Notes: generated from the sequence alone by a model not told the origin. 64,000 nucleotides of DNA from Stigmatella aurantiaca (GCF_900109545.1 NZ_FOAP01000026.1:1-64000); one strand, 5' to 3'; counted from the first letter of the stretch, positions 17,738 through 26,711 are shown. Numbers and translations are program-made.

Positions 17738-20427
17738 GCCGCGCCCGGGCCCTTCGTCAGCTCGTAGAGCTTGTCGAGCGCCGCGGGCAGCTTGGACGCA
17801 TCCGGACCGCCGGCCTGCGCCATGTCCGCCTTGCCGCCGCCCTTGCCGCCCACTTCCTTGGCCATCTCGCGCACGAGGTTGCCGGCGCTGAAGCCCTTCT
17901 CCACCACGTCCTTGGTCACGGCCACGAGGATGAGCGCCTTGCCGTCCTTCTCGCCGCCAATGGCCACCACGCCCGAGCGGATCCGGTCCCGGAGCTGGTC
18001 GGCCAGGCCGCGGTAGACCTTGTCGTCGGCCGGGTCCACGCGGATGGCCAGCACCTTCATGCCGTTCACCTCGCGCGCCTGCTCCAGCACGTCCTTGTTG
18101 GACGCCGTCTGGGCCTTGACGGCCACCTCCTCGACCTTGCGCTCCAGCTCCTTCACGCGCTTCTGGGTGGCCTCCACGCGCTTGGACAGCTCCTTGGGGC
18201 TCGTCTTGAGCAGGTCGGCCGCGCGGCGCAGCTCGCGCTCGGTCTCGCGCAGGTACTGGAGCGCGCCCAGGCCCGTCACGGCGGTGATGCGCCGCACGCC
18301 CGAGGCGATGCCGCCCTCGCTGAGAATCTTGAACAGCCCGATGTCGCCGCTGCGCCGCACGTGCGTGCCGCCGCACAGCTCGGTGGACTGCGGGTGCACG
18401 GTGACGACGCGCACCGTCTCGCCGTACTTCTCACCGAACATGGCCACCGCGCCGGACTTCTTCGCCTCGTCCAGCTTCATGATGCGCGTCTGGGCCTCGG
18501 TGTTCTCCCGGACCCACGTGTTGACGATGTCCTCCACCTGCTCGAGCTGCTCGGCGGTGGGCACCGAGAAGTGCGAGAAGTCGAAGCGCAGGAAGTCCGG
18601 GGCCACCACGGAGCCGGCCTGCTTCACGTGGTCGCCCAGCACCATCTTGAGCGCCTTGTGCAAGAGGTGCGTGGCCGAGTGGTTGGCGCGGATGGACTTG
18701 CGCCGCTGGTTGTCCACGCCGGCCTGCACCATCTCGCCCACCTGGAAGGTGCCCTCCTTCACCTGCACGTGGTGGACGATGAGGCCCGGCACGGGGCGCT
18801 GCACGTCCTGCACCTGCGCCACGGCCTTGCCGCCATGGCCGGTGATCTGCCCCGAGTCGCCCTGCTGGCCGCCGGACTCGCCGTAGAACGGGGTGCGGTC
18901 CAGCACCAGCTCCACCGTCTCGCCCGCGGTGGCCTGGCCCACCTCGTGCCCGTCCTTGAGGATGGCGCGCACGGAGCCCTCGCCCTCGTGGCCCTCGCCC
19001 TCGTAGCCGAGGAACTCGGAGGGGCCCAGGCGCTCGGAGAGCGTCTGGTAGATGGAGTTGACCGCCTTGTCGCCGGAGCCGCCGAACTTGTTCTTGTCGG
19101 CCTCCTTCTCCATCTCCTTCCAGAAGCCGTCCAGGTCCGCGTCATAGCCGCGCTCGCGCAGGATGATCTGCGTCAAGTCCCACGGGAAGCCGTAGGTGCC
19201 GTGCAGGTAGAAGACCTCGGCGCCCGAGAGCTTCTTCTCGCCGGACTGGTTGAGCTTGGCGATGCCCTCGTCGATGAGCTTCATGCCGCGGTCGAGCGTG
19301 CGGCGGAACGTCTCCTCCTCGTGGCGGCAGACCTCCAGCACGAACGTGCGGCCCTCGCGCAGCTCGGGGTAGGCGTCGCTCATCAGCTCGATGACGCGGT
19401 CCACGACCTTGAAGAAGAACAGCTCGCTCAGGCCCAGCAGCGAGCCGTGGCGGATGGCCCGGCGCATGATCCGGCGCAGCACGTAGCCGCGGCCCTCGTT
19501 GGAGGGCTGCACGCCGTCGGAGATGAGGAAGGCGGCCGAGCGGCTGTGGTCCGCGATGACGCGCATGGAGGCGCCGCCCTCCTGGGTGTAGGGCTTGCCC
19601 ACCAGCTCGCTCACGCGCGAGAGGATGCCCTGGAACAGGTCCGTGTCGTAGTTGGAGCGCTTGCCCTGGACGACGGAGGCGATGCGCTCCAGCCCCGCGC
19701 CCGTGTCGATGGACGGCTTGGGCAGGGGGATGAGCGGCGCGTCCTTCTCCTTGCGCTCGAACTGCATGAACACCAGGTTCCAGATCTCCAGCCACCGGTC
19801 GCAGTCACACGCCACGCCCTGGCACGGCTTGCCCGCGGCCACCTCGGCGCACGGAATGTCATCGCCCTGGTGGAAGTGGATCTCCGAGCACGGGCCACAC
19901 GGCCCCGTGTCGCCCATGGCCCAGAAGTTGTCCTTGTAGCCGAGCTTCAGGATGCGGTCGCGCGAGACCCCCTGCTTGGCCCACAGCTCGAAGGCCTCCT
20001 CGTCCCAGGGCACGCCCTGCTCGCCGTTGAAGACGGTGACGGCCAGGCGCTCGACGGGCAGCCCCAGCGTCTTGGTCACGAACTCCCAGGCGAAGGCGAT
20101 GGCCTCGGCCTTGAAGTAGTCGCCGAAGGAGAAGTTGCCGAGCATCTCGAAGAACGTATGGTGGCGGGCGGTGTAGCCCACGTTGTCGAGATCGTTGTGC
20201 TTGCCGCCCGCGCGCACGCACTTCTGGGAGGTGGTGGCCCGGGAGGAGTCGCGCTTCTCGCGGCCGGTGAAGACGTCCTTGAACTGCACCATGCCGGCGT
20301 TGGTGAAGAGCAGGGTCGGGTCGTTCTGGGGGACCAGCGGGGAGGAGGCCACCCGGCGGTGGCCGCGCTCCTCGAAGAACTTGAGGAACGCCTCGCGGAT
20401 TTGGGAGGCGGTAAGGGCGGAAGGCAT
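17734..20427 (-). CDS. alaS: Alanine--tRNA ligase
   Basis: 897 residues, close to the usual length of about 875. It charges tRNA-Ala with alanine. The N-terminal catalytic domain starts MPSALTASQIREAFLKFFEE, with motif 1 features HRRVASSPLVP and TNAGMVQFKD. The editing domain has the zinc-type motifs HSATHLLH and CGGTH, and the C-terminal oligomerisation region follows. The frame runs 25 codons further upstream, but the family begins at MPSAL. TATACC lies exactly six bases before the ATG with no obvious Shine-Dalgarno, suggesting a leaderless mRNA. It heads a minus-strand operon with a lipoprotein, a PilZ-Hsp70 and coiled-coil genes. Confidence 0.98.
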   Translation of the reverse strand: MPSALTASQIREAFLKFFEERGHRRVASSPLVPQNDPTLLFTNAGMVQFKDVFTGREKRDSSRATTSQKCVRAGGKHNDLDNVGYTARHHTFFEMLGNFSFGDYFKAEAIAFAWEFVTKTLGLPVERLAVTVFNGEQGVPWDEEAFELWAKQGVSRDRILKLGYKDNFWAMGDTGPCGPCSEIHFHQGDDIPCAEVAAGKPCQGVACDCDRWLEIWNLVFMQFERKEKDAPLIPLPKPSIDTGAGLERIASVVQGKRSNYDTDLFQGILSRVSELVGKPYTQEGGASMRVIADHSRSAAFLISDGVQPSNEGRGYVLRRIMRRAIRHGSLLGLSELFFFKVVDRVIELMSDAYPELREGRTFVLEVCRHEEETFRRTLDRGMKLIDEGIAKLNQSGEKKLSGAEVFYLHGTYGFPWDLTQIILRERGYDADLDGFWKEMEKEADKNKFGGSGDKAVNSIYQTLSERLGPSEFLGYEGEGHEGEGSVRAILKDGHEVGQATAGETVELVLDRTPFYGESGGQQGDSGQITGHGGKAVAQVQDVQRPVPGLIVHHVQVKEGTFQVGEMVQAGVDNQRRKSIRANHSATHLLHKALKMVLGDHVKQAGSVVAPDFLRFDFSHFSVPTAEQLEQVEDIVNTWVRENTEAQTRIMKLDEAKKSGAVAMFGEKYGETVRVVTVHPQSTELCGGTHVRRSGDIGLFKILSEGGIASGVRRITAVTGLGALQYLRETERELRRAADLLKTSPKELSKRVEATQKRVKELERKVEEVAVKAQTASNKDVLEQAREVNGMKVLAIRVDPADDKVYRGLADQLRDRIRSGVVAIGGEKDGKALILVAVTKDVVEKGFSAGNLVREMAKEVGGKGGGKADMAQAGGPDASKLPAALDKLYELTKGPGAA

Positions 20428-20439
20428 GGTGTGGGTATA
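20428..20439 (-). promoter_or_regulatory. -10-like TATACC six bases before the alaS ATG
   Basis: On the minus strand TATACC is followed by six bases and then the alaS start. The same TATACC-N6-ATG arrangement precedes ribF. With no ribosome site visible, it may drive a leaderless transcript. No good -35 was found. Confidence 0.35.
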
Positions 20440-20605
20440 TGCCACAAGAGCCCGCTGCGCAGGAGTTCTTGGTCCCCCCGTCCTTGAGGGGCCAGCGGTC
20501 AAGCGTGAAGGTAGGAACGGGGGCTACCCCGGGGCGGGAAGGGTAGGGAAGTCTCCGCGTTCCTCACCGCGAGTGCAGTCAAGCAAGCTAGAGTGGTGCA
20601 CACCC

Positions 20606-21337
20606 ATGCGGTTTCTTTTCATCGCGCTCTTGCTGTGGTCCCTGCCTGCGCTCGCGCAGGTGGATTCGCGCGTGGCGTTCCTGAGCCGGCAGTTGGAGAA
20701 GGGCAAGGACCCACGTGTTCGCTCCCAGGCGGCGCTGGTGCTCGGGGCCACGGAGGAGCCGGAGGCCGTGGGGCCCCTGTGCGCCGGGCTCAAGGACGCC
20801 AGTGAGGTGGTGCGGGCGGCCGCCGCCAAGGGGCTCGCCACCTTGAAAGAGGATGCCGGGCTGGAGTGCCTCAAGGCACACCAGGAAGAGGACGCGGCCA
20901 CCCTGGGGGCCATCCGGGATGCCATCAAGACGCTGGAGGACTTCCAGTCCCGTGCGCCGCGCCTGTACGTGGCCCTGGAGAGCGTGAAGGACGCGACGGG
21001 CAAGCTGTCTCCGGAGCTGATGAAGGCCACGGAGGAGCGTCTGAAGCGCCGGCTCATCCTGCGGGGGGCGAAGCTCGCGCCCAAGAAGGAGCCGAAGAAG
21101 GCCGCCCAGGGGGTTCTCCAGAAGCACGGTATCTCCGGGTACCGGCTCAGCGCGGAGATCCAGGCCACCGAGAACGGGGGCCTGCGCATCGCCCTCATCT
21201 GTCTCAGCTATCCGGATCTGGCACTGCTCGGGCAGGTGGACGTGCAGGCAGCCGGCGCCGAACCCGCGGAACTCCTCAAGGCGCTGGTGCCCAAGGCCGT
21301 CGAGGAGGTCGCGTCAACCTTCGAGTGGAGCACTTGA
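20606..21337 (+). CDS. Secreted HEAT-repeat protein
   Basis: 243 residues with a typical signal peptide (MRFLFIALLLWSLPALAQ) and no lipobox, so probably periplasmic. Residues 20-115 form HEAT-like repeats (DPRVRSQAALVLG, SEVVRAAAAKGLATL). The C-terminal half has a domain with LYVALESVKDATGKL and a hydrophobic strand set. The start at 20606 matches the signal peptide; the frame extends upstream into the divergent gap without support. TAGAGT lies 12 bases before the ATG as a possible -10. The next gene starts 3 bases after this stop, so they form an operon. The function is unknown. Confidence 0.82.
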   Translation: MRFLFIALLLWSLPALAQVDSRVAFLSRQLEKGKDPRVRSQAALVLGATEEPEAVGPLCAGLKDASEVVRAAAAKGLATLKEDAGLECLKAHQEEDAATLGAIRDAIKTLEDFQSRAPRLYVALESVKDATGKLSPELMKATEERLKRRLILRGAKLAPKKEPKKAAQGVLQKHGISGYRLSAEIQATENGGLRIALICLSYPDLALLGQVDVQAAGAEPAELLKALVPKAVEEVASTFEWST

Positions 21338-21340
21338 GTC

Positions 21341-22069
21341 ATGTCCAAGTACCCCCAGGATCCCAGCAAGAAGCGCCGGTGGCGCAACTTCCTCATCGAG
21401 CCGCGCGTTCAGTTCAAGTTCGCCATCTACCTGGTCTCCGTGTCGATGGTGCTGGCCGCGCTCTTGGGCGCCTTCCTCTTCCAGAGCGCCCAGGCGCTGG
21501 TGAACGAGGCCAGCGCCTCGCTGAATGCCCGCTCGCTCGCCGCCCAGGCCAGCCGCGAGCTGTCCAACGCCACGCTCTCCAACGAACTGCTCCAGAAGAT
21601 GGGGGACCCCGTCTTCGTGGCCCAGCTCCAGGCCACCTCCAAGGCCATTGACGAGCGCTACGAGGCGGAGCGTGCCGCGGTGGCCGCTCAGGGCGCGGCG
21701 CTGGTGCGCCGCCAGCAGCTCATGTGGCTCGTCTTCGTGGGGTGCCTCATCGGCTTCATCGTCATCATCTCCCTGACGACCATCGTGCTGACGCACCGGG
21801 TGGCCGGGCCCCTGATGCGCATCCGGCGCATGGTGGCCGAGGTGTCCGCGGGGCAGTTCCGCCCGCCGCCCTACGGCCTGCGCGAGAAGGACGAGCTGAA
21901 GGACATCTTCGATGCGACGCGGAACATGATCGCCGGGCTGCGCAAGCAGCAGGAGGACGATGCGCTGGTGCTTCAGCACGCGCTGGAGCGCGCGAAGCAG
22001 CAGGGCATCCAGGGCGACTGGGTGGAGGACCTCAAGGGCCTGGAGAGCCGGTTCCGCTCCCGGCTGTAG
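21341..22069 (+). CDS. Two-helix membrane protein with HAMP domain, no output domain
   Basis: 242 residues. A basic N-terminus precedes a membrane helix (about 28-48). A periplasmic helical stretch of about 75 residues follows, then a second membrane helix (about 127-150) and a HAMP linker beginning THRVAGPLMRIRRMVAEV. The remaining 50 residues form a helical tail with no kinase, methyl-accepting or GGDEF domain. HAMP domains pass conformational signals between membrane and cytoplasm, so an output partner must be separate. It is cotranscribed with the HEAT-repeat gene, suggesting a periplasmic sensor and membrane relay. Confidence 0.8.
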   Translation: MSKYPQDPSKKRRWRNFLIEPRVQFKFAIYLVSVSMVLAALLGAFLFQSAQALVNEASASLNARSLAAQASRELSNATLSNELLQKMGDPVFVAQLQATSKAIDERYEAERAAVAAQGAALVRRQQLMWLVFVGCLIGFIVIISLTTIVLTHRVAGPLMRIRRMVAEVSAGQFRPPPYGLREKDELKDIFDATRNMIAGLRKQQEDDALVLQHALERAKQQGIQGDWVEDLKGLESRFRSRL

Positions 22070-22077
22070 GCCCCAGC

Positions 22078-22095
22078 GCCCCCGGGACAGGGGGC
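22078..22095. terminator. Bidirectional hairpin between convergent genes
   Basis: GCCCCC and GGGGGC form a 6-bp stem with a 6-base loop in the 27-base gap between the convergent HAMP and DinG-type genes. There is no T tract, so efficiency is uncertain. Confidence 0.4.
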
Positions 22096-22096
22096 T

Positions 22097-25042
22097 TCAG
22101 GAGCGGGGGCGCTCCACGGTGAGCCCCATCTCCTGGAGCTCCGTGTGCAGCTTGCGCCGGGCCAGGGCCCAGGGCAGCGCCTCCACCCGGTAGCCGGCCA
22201 GCGCGTCGAGCAGGTGCTGGCGGTAGCTCGGGTGGCCCGGGTCGGCGATCACCACCACCCCCCGGTCGGCGTGGGCGCGGATGAGCCGCCCAACGCCCTG
22301 CCGGAGCAGCAGCAGCGCCCGGGGCATCCGGTACTGGAGGAAGCCCAGGTACTCGCTGCCGCCGCGGGCCAGCGTCTCCTCCCGGGCGGCCACCAGGGGC
22401 CGGGAGGCGGGCTCCAGCGGCAGCTTGTCGATGAAGACGCACCCCACGCCCCGGCCGGGGATGTCCACCCCCTGCCAGAAGCTCTTGGTCCCCAGGAGCA
22501 CCGTGCCCGAGTCCCGCTCCTGGCGGGCCGCCAGGGAGCGGCCGTGCCCCCGCGTCTGCCGCATCACCTCGATGCCCCAGGGATCCAACCGCGTCTGCAC
22601 GTCCCGGGCGATGCGCTCCATGCGCCGGGTGGAGGCGAACAGGCCCAGCACCCGGCCGCCCATGACCTGGGCGAGCCCGGAGATGCGCAGGGCGGCCCAC
22701 TCGATGAACGGCTCCTCGTGGGCGCGGGGCGCATCCGTCACCAGCACCACCAGCGCCTGCTTCCGGAGCTGGAACGGGGAGGGGGCGCGCAGGAGCTGGG
22801 GCGGGGGCACCTCGCCGCGCGCCAGCAGCCCCAGCCGCTTGAGGACGAAGGGGCTCTCGGGCCCCGTGCTCAGCGTGGCGGAGGTGAGCACCAGGGCCCG
22901 CTTCTGCGCGGCGAACTCCGTCGAGACGAAGGCGGAGATGTCCACCGGCTGGGCCCCCAGGCTCCAGCGGCCCCGCCGTGGCTCCGCCGTGGCCGCGTAG
23001 CACCGGCTCCGGGAGGGCTCCCCGGAGAGCTCCTCCGCCAGCACCGTCAGCTCGGCCAGCTCGGAGACCGCCCCGGACAGCTCCCGCTCCACCGCGGGTT
23101 GCTTCGCCGCCAGCTCCGGGAGCAGCTCCAGGGTGCGCACCGCGAGCAGCTTGTGAAGCTCCTTCAGGACCTCGCCCATGTCCTGCAAGCCCTCGTGCAC
23201 GGGGGCCCAGGTGGGCCAGGCCCGCACGGCCGCCGTCACCCGGAGCTCCGGCGCATAGGCCGTCTCGTCCGAGTCCTCGGAGGGGGAGGCCGCGGGCTCG
23301 CACAGGGCCGTCACCCGCTCGCCCAAGTCCCTGGCCACGGCGAGCACGGCGTGGAGCGCGGACTCCACCTCGCCCATCAGCACCTTGGCCTCGGCCCGGC
23401 GCGTGCTGGAGAGGGCCCGCCGCAGCTCCGCGAAGAAGCCATGCCGCCCGTCCCGGCCATGGAGCCGCTCGGTGAGCCGGGCGAAGGCGGTGTCCGACAG
23501 CTCCCGCGTGAGCGCGGTGGTGGCCACGTCCTCCACCTCGTGCGCCTCGTCCAGCACCAGGTGGTCCAGCTTCGGGTAGCGCTGCGGCCAGGCGAAGGCG
23601 AGGGACTGGTTGATGACGAGCACGTCCGCGGCGCGCGCCTGGGCCACCGCCGAGTGGTAGTAGCAGCGGCGGTGGTGCGGGCACTTCTCGCCCAGCGTGG
23701 TGGAGGCCTCGGAGCGCACCGAGGGCACCAGCGCGCCCAGCACCGGGAAGCGCTCGCGGAACCAGTGGCTCAGCTTGTCCAGGTCCCCATCCGGGCTGCG
23801 GCGCAGGAAGGCCCGCAGGTAGGCGCGGGGGGCCCGGGCCTCGTGCCGCATGCCCGGCTCGGCCAGCGTGGCATCCAGCGCGCGCCGGCGGCAGAGGTAG
23901 TTCGTCTGGCCCTTGAGCAGCGCGTAGCCGAAGGCGCCGCCGGTGGCGCGGTGCAGCCGGGGCAAGTCCTTGTCGATGAGCTGGTCCTGCAGCGTCTTCG
24001 TGTGTGGGGCCACGCCGACTTTGCGCCCATTGCGCGCGGCGAACAGCGCCGCCGGGGCCAGGTAGGCCAGGGACTTGCCCGTGCCGGTGCCCGCCTCCAC
24101 CGCGAGCCGGCCCCCTTCCGACAGCGTGCGGGCCACCGCCTGCGCCATGTCGAGCTGCGCGGGCCGGCTGGCGAAGCCCTCCACCGTGCGCTCCAGCGCG
24201 CCGCCCGGTCCCAGCAGGGCCTGCACCTCCTCGGCCCGCACCGGCTGCACGGGGGTGCCCTCCTCGGGCTCGGCGGGCGCCTGGGCCCCTCCGGCGCGCA
24301 GGCGCTCGGGCTGGCCTGGGAGGAAGCCGCCGGTGCGCTCCAGTGATAGCGCCACGGCCGTGCTCCGGCAGGCGTCCCACAGGCGGCGCAAGAGCGCGAG
24401 CAGGGGCTGCTCTTCCGAGGCGGCCTCCGCCACGGCCTCGCCTGCCTCCACCTGGGCGAGCCGCAATCCGCCCCGCGCCTGTGGGTCCAGGATGGCGAGC
24501 AGGTCCGAGACGTCATCGGCCCGCCCGGTCCGGATGCACTCGCCCAGGGCGTGCATCAGCACCGCGGCGGTGGCCTCGCAGTCCGTCTCCGCGCGGTGGG
24601 TGCTGCGCGGCTTGAGCCCCGCCCAGCGCATCATCGCCTCCAGCGAGTGGCTGGACAGCTCCGGGTGCAGGTAGTGCAGCAGCTCGCACGAGTCGATCAC
24701 CGGGGCGCGGATGGGGCCCAGCAGCCTCGGCAGGAAGCCCTTCTCGAAGGGGGCGTTGTGCGCCACCACCGTCCAGCCGGTGAGCGCCTCGCGCAGATCG
24801 TTCAGGTCGCTGCCGAAGCGAGGCTTGCCGGCGAGCATCGCATCGTCGATGCCCGTGAGCCGGCGGATGGTGAGGGGCAGAGGACGGGAGGGCGCGTACA
24901 GCCGGGTGAGGCGGCGCACCTCCTGGCCGTGCTCGAAGAAGAGCGCCCCCAGCTCGATGACCTCATCCACACGCGGGTCGAGCCCCGTGGTTTCGAGATC
25001 CAGGAAGACGTGCCGTGTGAACAGGTCCGCCGCGCGGCTCAT
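22097..25042 (-). CDS. DinG/XPD-type ATP-dependent helicase with N-terminal DEDD exonuclease
   Basis: 981 residues. The N-terminal 180 residues form a DnaQ-like 3'-5' exonuclease with VFLDLETTGLD, VAHNAPFE and HRAETDCEA, holding all expected acidic residues. The helicase part has Walker A GTGTGKSLAYL near residue 320, the DEAH box VLDEAHEVED, and the C-terminal motif GVDIPGRGV. Cysteines at NYLC and in KCPHHRRC suggest the Fe-S cluster of the XPD/DinG group; three are obvious and the fourth is not certain. This resembles the exonuclease-helicase fusions known from Firmicutes DinG. It probably repairs or unwinds damaged DNA or R-loops. It is last in a minus-strand gene group, 20 bases after the cupredoxin-like gene. 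Confidence 0.9.
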   Translation of the reverse strand: MSRAADLFTRHVFLDLETTGLDPRVDEVIELGALFFEHGQEVRRLTRLYAPSRPLPLTIRRLTGIDDAMLAGKPRFGSDLNDLREALTGWTVVAHNAPFEKGFLPRLLGPIRAPVIDSCELLHYLHPELSSHSLEAMMRWAGLKPRSTHRAETDCEATAAVLMHALGECIRTGRADDVSDLLAILDPQARGGLRLAQVEAGEAVAEAASEEQPLLALLRRLWDACRSTAVALSLERTGGFLPGQPERLRAGGAQAPAEPEEGTPVQPVRAEEVQALLGPGGALERTVEGFASRPAQLDMAQAVARTLSEGGRLAVEAGTGTGKSLAYLAPAALFAARNGRKVGVAPHTKTLQDQLIDKDLPRLHRATGGAFGYALLKGQTNYLCRRRALDATLAEPGMRHEARAPRAYLRAFLRRSPDGDLDKLSHWFRERFPVLGALVPSVRSEASTTLGEKCPHHRRCYYHSAVAQARAADVLVINQSLAFAWPQRYPKLDHLVLDEAHEVEDVATTALTRELSDTAFARLTERLHGRDGRHGFFAELRRALSSTRRAEAKVLMGEVESALHAVLAVARDLGERVTALCEPAASPSEDSDETAYAPELRVTAAVRAWPTWAPVHEGLQDMGEVLKELHKLLAVRTLELLPELAAKQPAVERELSGAVSELAELTVLAEELSGEPSRSRCYAATAEPRRGRWSLGAQPVDISAFVSTEFAAQKRALVLTSATLSTGPESPFVLKRLGLLARGEVPPPQLLRAPSPFQLRKQALVVLVTDAPRAHEEPFIEWAALRISGLAQVMGGRVLGLFASTRRMERIARDVQTRLDPWGIEVMRQTRGHGRSLAARQERDSGTVLLGTKSFWQGVDIPGRGVGCVFIDKLPLEPASRPLVAAREETLARGGSEYLGFLQYRMPRALLLLRQGVGRLIRAHADRGVVVIADPGHPSYRQHLLDALAGYRVEALPWALARRKLHTELQEMGLTVERPRS

Positions 25043-25062
25043 GAGACGCGCCTGGCTTTGCC

Positions 25063-25500
25063 TTACTCGACCAGGAAGGTGCCGCTGATCATCTGCCCCA
25101 TGGCGCAGCCATAGGTCAGGGTGCCGGCCTGGGTGGGCGTGAAGGCGATCTCCACCGGCTCACCGAGGGGCAGCGGCGTGTTGATGCCGTAGTCCTTCAT
25201 GATGATTTCGGTGGCGCAGGTGTGGTCCGTCTTCCGGGTCACCACGAGCTTCACCGGCTCATCCTTGTTGAGCGTGATGGGGCTGGGCTCGTAGCCCTTC
25301 TCCGTGACGTCCAGGGGGATGACGCGGGGGCCCTCCCCGGGCGCGCGGGGCTTCGGGGCCGGAGCGGCAGCGGCGGCGGGGGCCGCGGCCGGGGCCTTGG
25401 CCTCCGTGCACCCCTGGGAGGCCTGGAGCATCAGCCCTGCGGCGGCCAGCGCCAGCAGGGGCTTGATGAGCTTGGAGAAGAAGTGCATCGACGGCCTCAT
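25063..25500 (-). CDS. Secreted cupredoxin-like protein
   Basis: 145 residues. The hydrophobic signal ends near QASQGC, a weak lipobox, and an Ala/Pro linker follows. The C-terminal 95 residues look like a plastocyanin-fold cupredoxin of the EfeO/CopC-like type: GYEPSPITLNKDEPVKLVV, then DHTC, and at the end YGCAMGQMISGTF. His, two Cys and Met are in plausible copper-site positions. The ATG overlaps the stop of the Hfq-like gene (ATGA, 25497-25500); a second ATG four codons in fits the signal equally well. A periplasmic electron-transfer or copper-binding role is inferred. Confidence 0.75.
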   Translation of the reverse strand: MRPSMHFFSKLIKPLLALAAAGLMLQASQGCTEAKAPAAAPAAAAAPAPKPRAPGEGPRVIPLDVTEKGYEPSPITLNKDEPVKLVVTRKTDHTCATEIIMKDYGINTPLPLGEPVEIAFTPTQAGTLTYGCAMGQMISGTFLVE

Positions 25501-26666
25501 GGCGTCTCGGGCTCGGGCTCCTGGGCGGCCGGCTCGAAGCGCAGGATGGCATGGAGGGGCACGAAGAGCTCGTTGCCCGGCTGGCCCAGGAGCAGGTCAA
25601 ACCGCCCTGCCTTGAGCAGGGGCTGGGTCAGCGTAATGCCGTTGCGCAGCACCAGCCGCACCTTCTGGCCCACCTGCGGAAGGAAAGGGCGCGGATCCGA
25701 GTAGGGGCGCTTGTCGGGCTGGCGCGCCACGTTGGCGGGCTTCTGGGTCAGCTTGGAGTCGCGCTCGAGGGTGGGCAGCAGCTTCTCCCACTCGCTGCGG
25801 CGCGTGAGCAGCACCACCTGGAGCTTCTCCATCCTCCCGGTCCGCTCGAAGGCGAAGGAGATGGGCTCCTCGGACACGAGCACGTCGAGCACGGTGCGCT
25901 CGGCGAGCACCACGGCCATCTCGGGCTTGGAGGCCACGAGCGCGGCGAGGAAGGCGGAGATGGCCTCGTTGTCCACCTCGCCCCGGGCCTGCTTGATGGC
26001 CGCCTTGCGCTGGGTGCGCTCCTTGCGGGCCATGAACTCGGCCACGGTCATCCCACTCTGGACGACGCCGAACCCATCGCCGAGCGACAGGCCGGGGTGC
26101 TGGCCCATGAGCGCGTACACCTGGTCGAAGCGCTTGGCCTCCTCGGCGTGGAGCTTGCGCCAGATGCGGCACTTCATCTTCCCTTCCAGCTCGCCCTTGG
26201 CGATGCGGGCCGGCACGTGCTCACGCTGGGCCAGGGCCAGGATCTGCTCGGGGGTGGGCGGCGGGCGGGGAGGGCCCGAGCGCATGGGCGGCCTGCCCCC
26301 CATGGGCCGGGGCGAGAACCCGGGGGCCGCTCCCGGCGCACGGGGCGCCACGGGCCCCCGGGGCACGGGCACGGTGGGCCGGGGGCTCGGCGAGGCGCTC
26401 GGCGTCACCGGCGCGCTGGGCGTGACGGGCGCGCTGGGCGCCACCGCCGTGCTGGGCGCCACCGCCGTGCTGGGCGTGACGGGGGCACTCGGCGCCACGG
26501 GGGCGCTTGGGGTGACCGGGGCCGCGCGCGGCGTGACGGGGCGAGGGGAGGGACTGGGACTGACGCCGGCGGTTTGCGTCGACGAGGGGGCACTCTGCGG
26601 GGTGGCTGCAGGGCGCCGGATGACCTCGACTGCGGGAGCTATCCGCCGTGGCTTCCGATCGTTCAC
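25497..26666 (-). CDS. Pro/Ala-rich protein with an Hfq/Sm-like C-terminal domain
   Basis: 389 residues, GTG start. Residues 18-125 are low-complexity Pro/Ala/Ser/Thr with repeated TPSAPV units. A central helical domain (about 135-320) begins TPEQILALAQREHVPARIAKGELEGK and contains a conserved-looking KCRIWRKLHAEEAKRFDQ. The last 55 residues include VRLVLRNGITL, FDLLLG and FVPLHAILRFEP, which follow the Sm1/Sm2 pattern of Hfq (VNGI.L, FD..LL, HAI...P). No signal peptide or membrane helix is seen, so it is cytoplasmic. RNA binding is inferred from the Sm resemblance and is unproven. The stop overlaps the cupredoxin-like gene start. Confidence 0.72.
   Translation of the reverse strand: MNDRKPRRIAPAVEVIRRPAATPQSAPSSTQTAGVSPSPSPRPVTPRAAPVTPSAPVAPSAPVTPSTAVAPSTAVAPSAPVTPSAPVTPSASPSPRPTVPVPRGPVAPRAPGAAPGFSPRPMGGRPPMRSGPPRPPPTPEQILALAQREHVPARIAKGELEGKMKCRIWRKLHAEEAKRFDQVYALMGQHPGLSLGDGFGVVQSGMTVAEFMARKERTQRKAAIKQARGEVDNEAISAFLAALVASKPEMAVVLAERTVLDVLVSEEPISFAFERTGRMEKLQVVLLTRRSEWEKLLPTLERDSKLTQKPANVARQPDKRPYSDPRPFLPQVGQKVRLVLRNGITLTQPLLKAGRFDLLLGQPGNELFVPLHAILRFEPAAQEPEPETP
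26395..26530 (-). repeat. Low-complexity repeat encoding TPSAPV/APSTAV units
   Basis: A degenerate array of GGCGTGACGGG/GCGCTGGGCGC-type blocks encodes the Pro/Ala/Ser/Thr linker of the Hfq-like protein. Unit borders are irregular, as expected from slippage in GC-rich coding DNA. Confidence 0.7.
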
Positions 26667-26711
26667 GGTTTCACGTTACCTGATAGCCAAGGGTCAGGGG
26701 AGCATCCTGGC

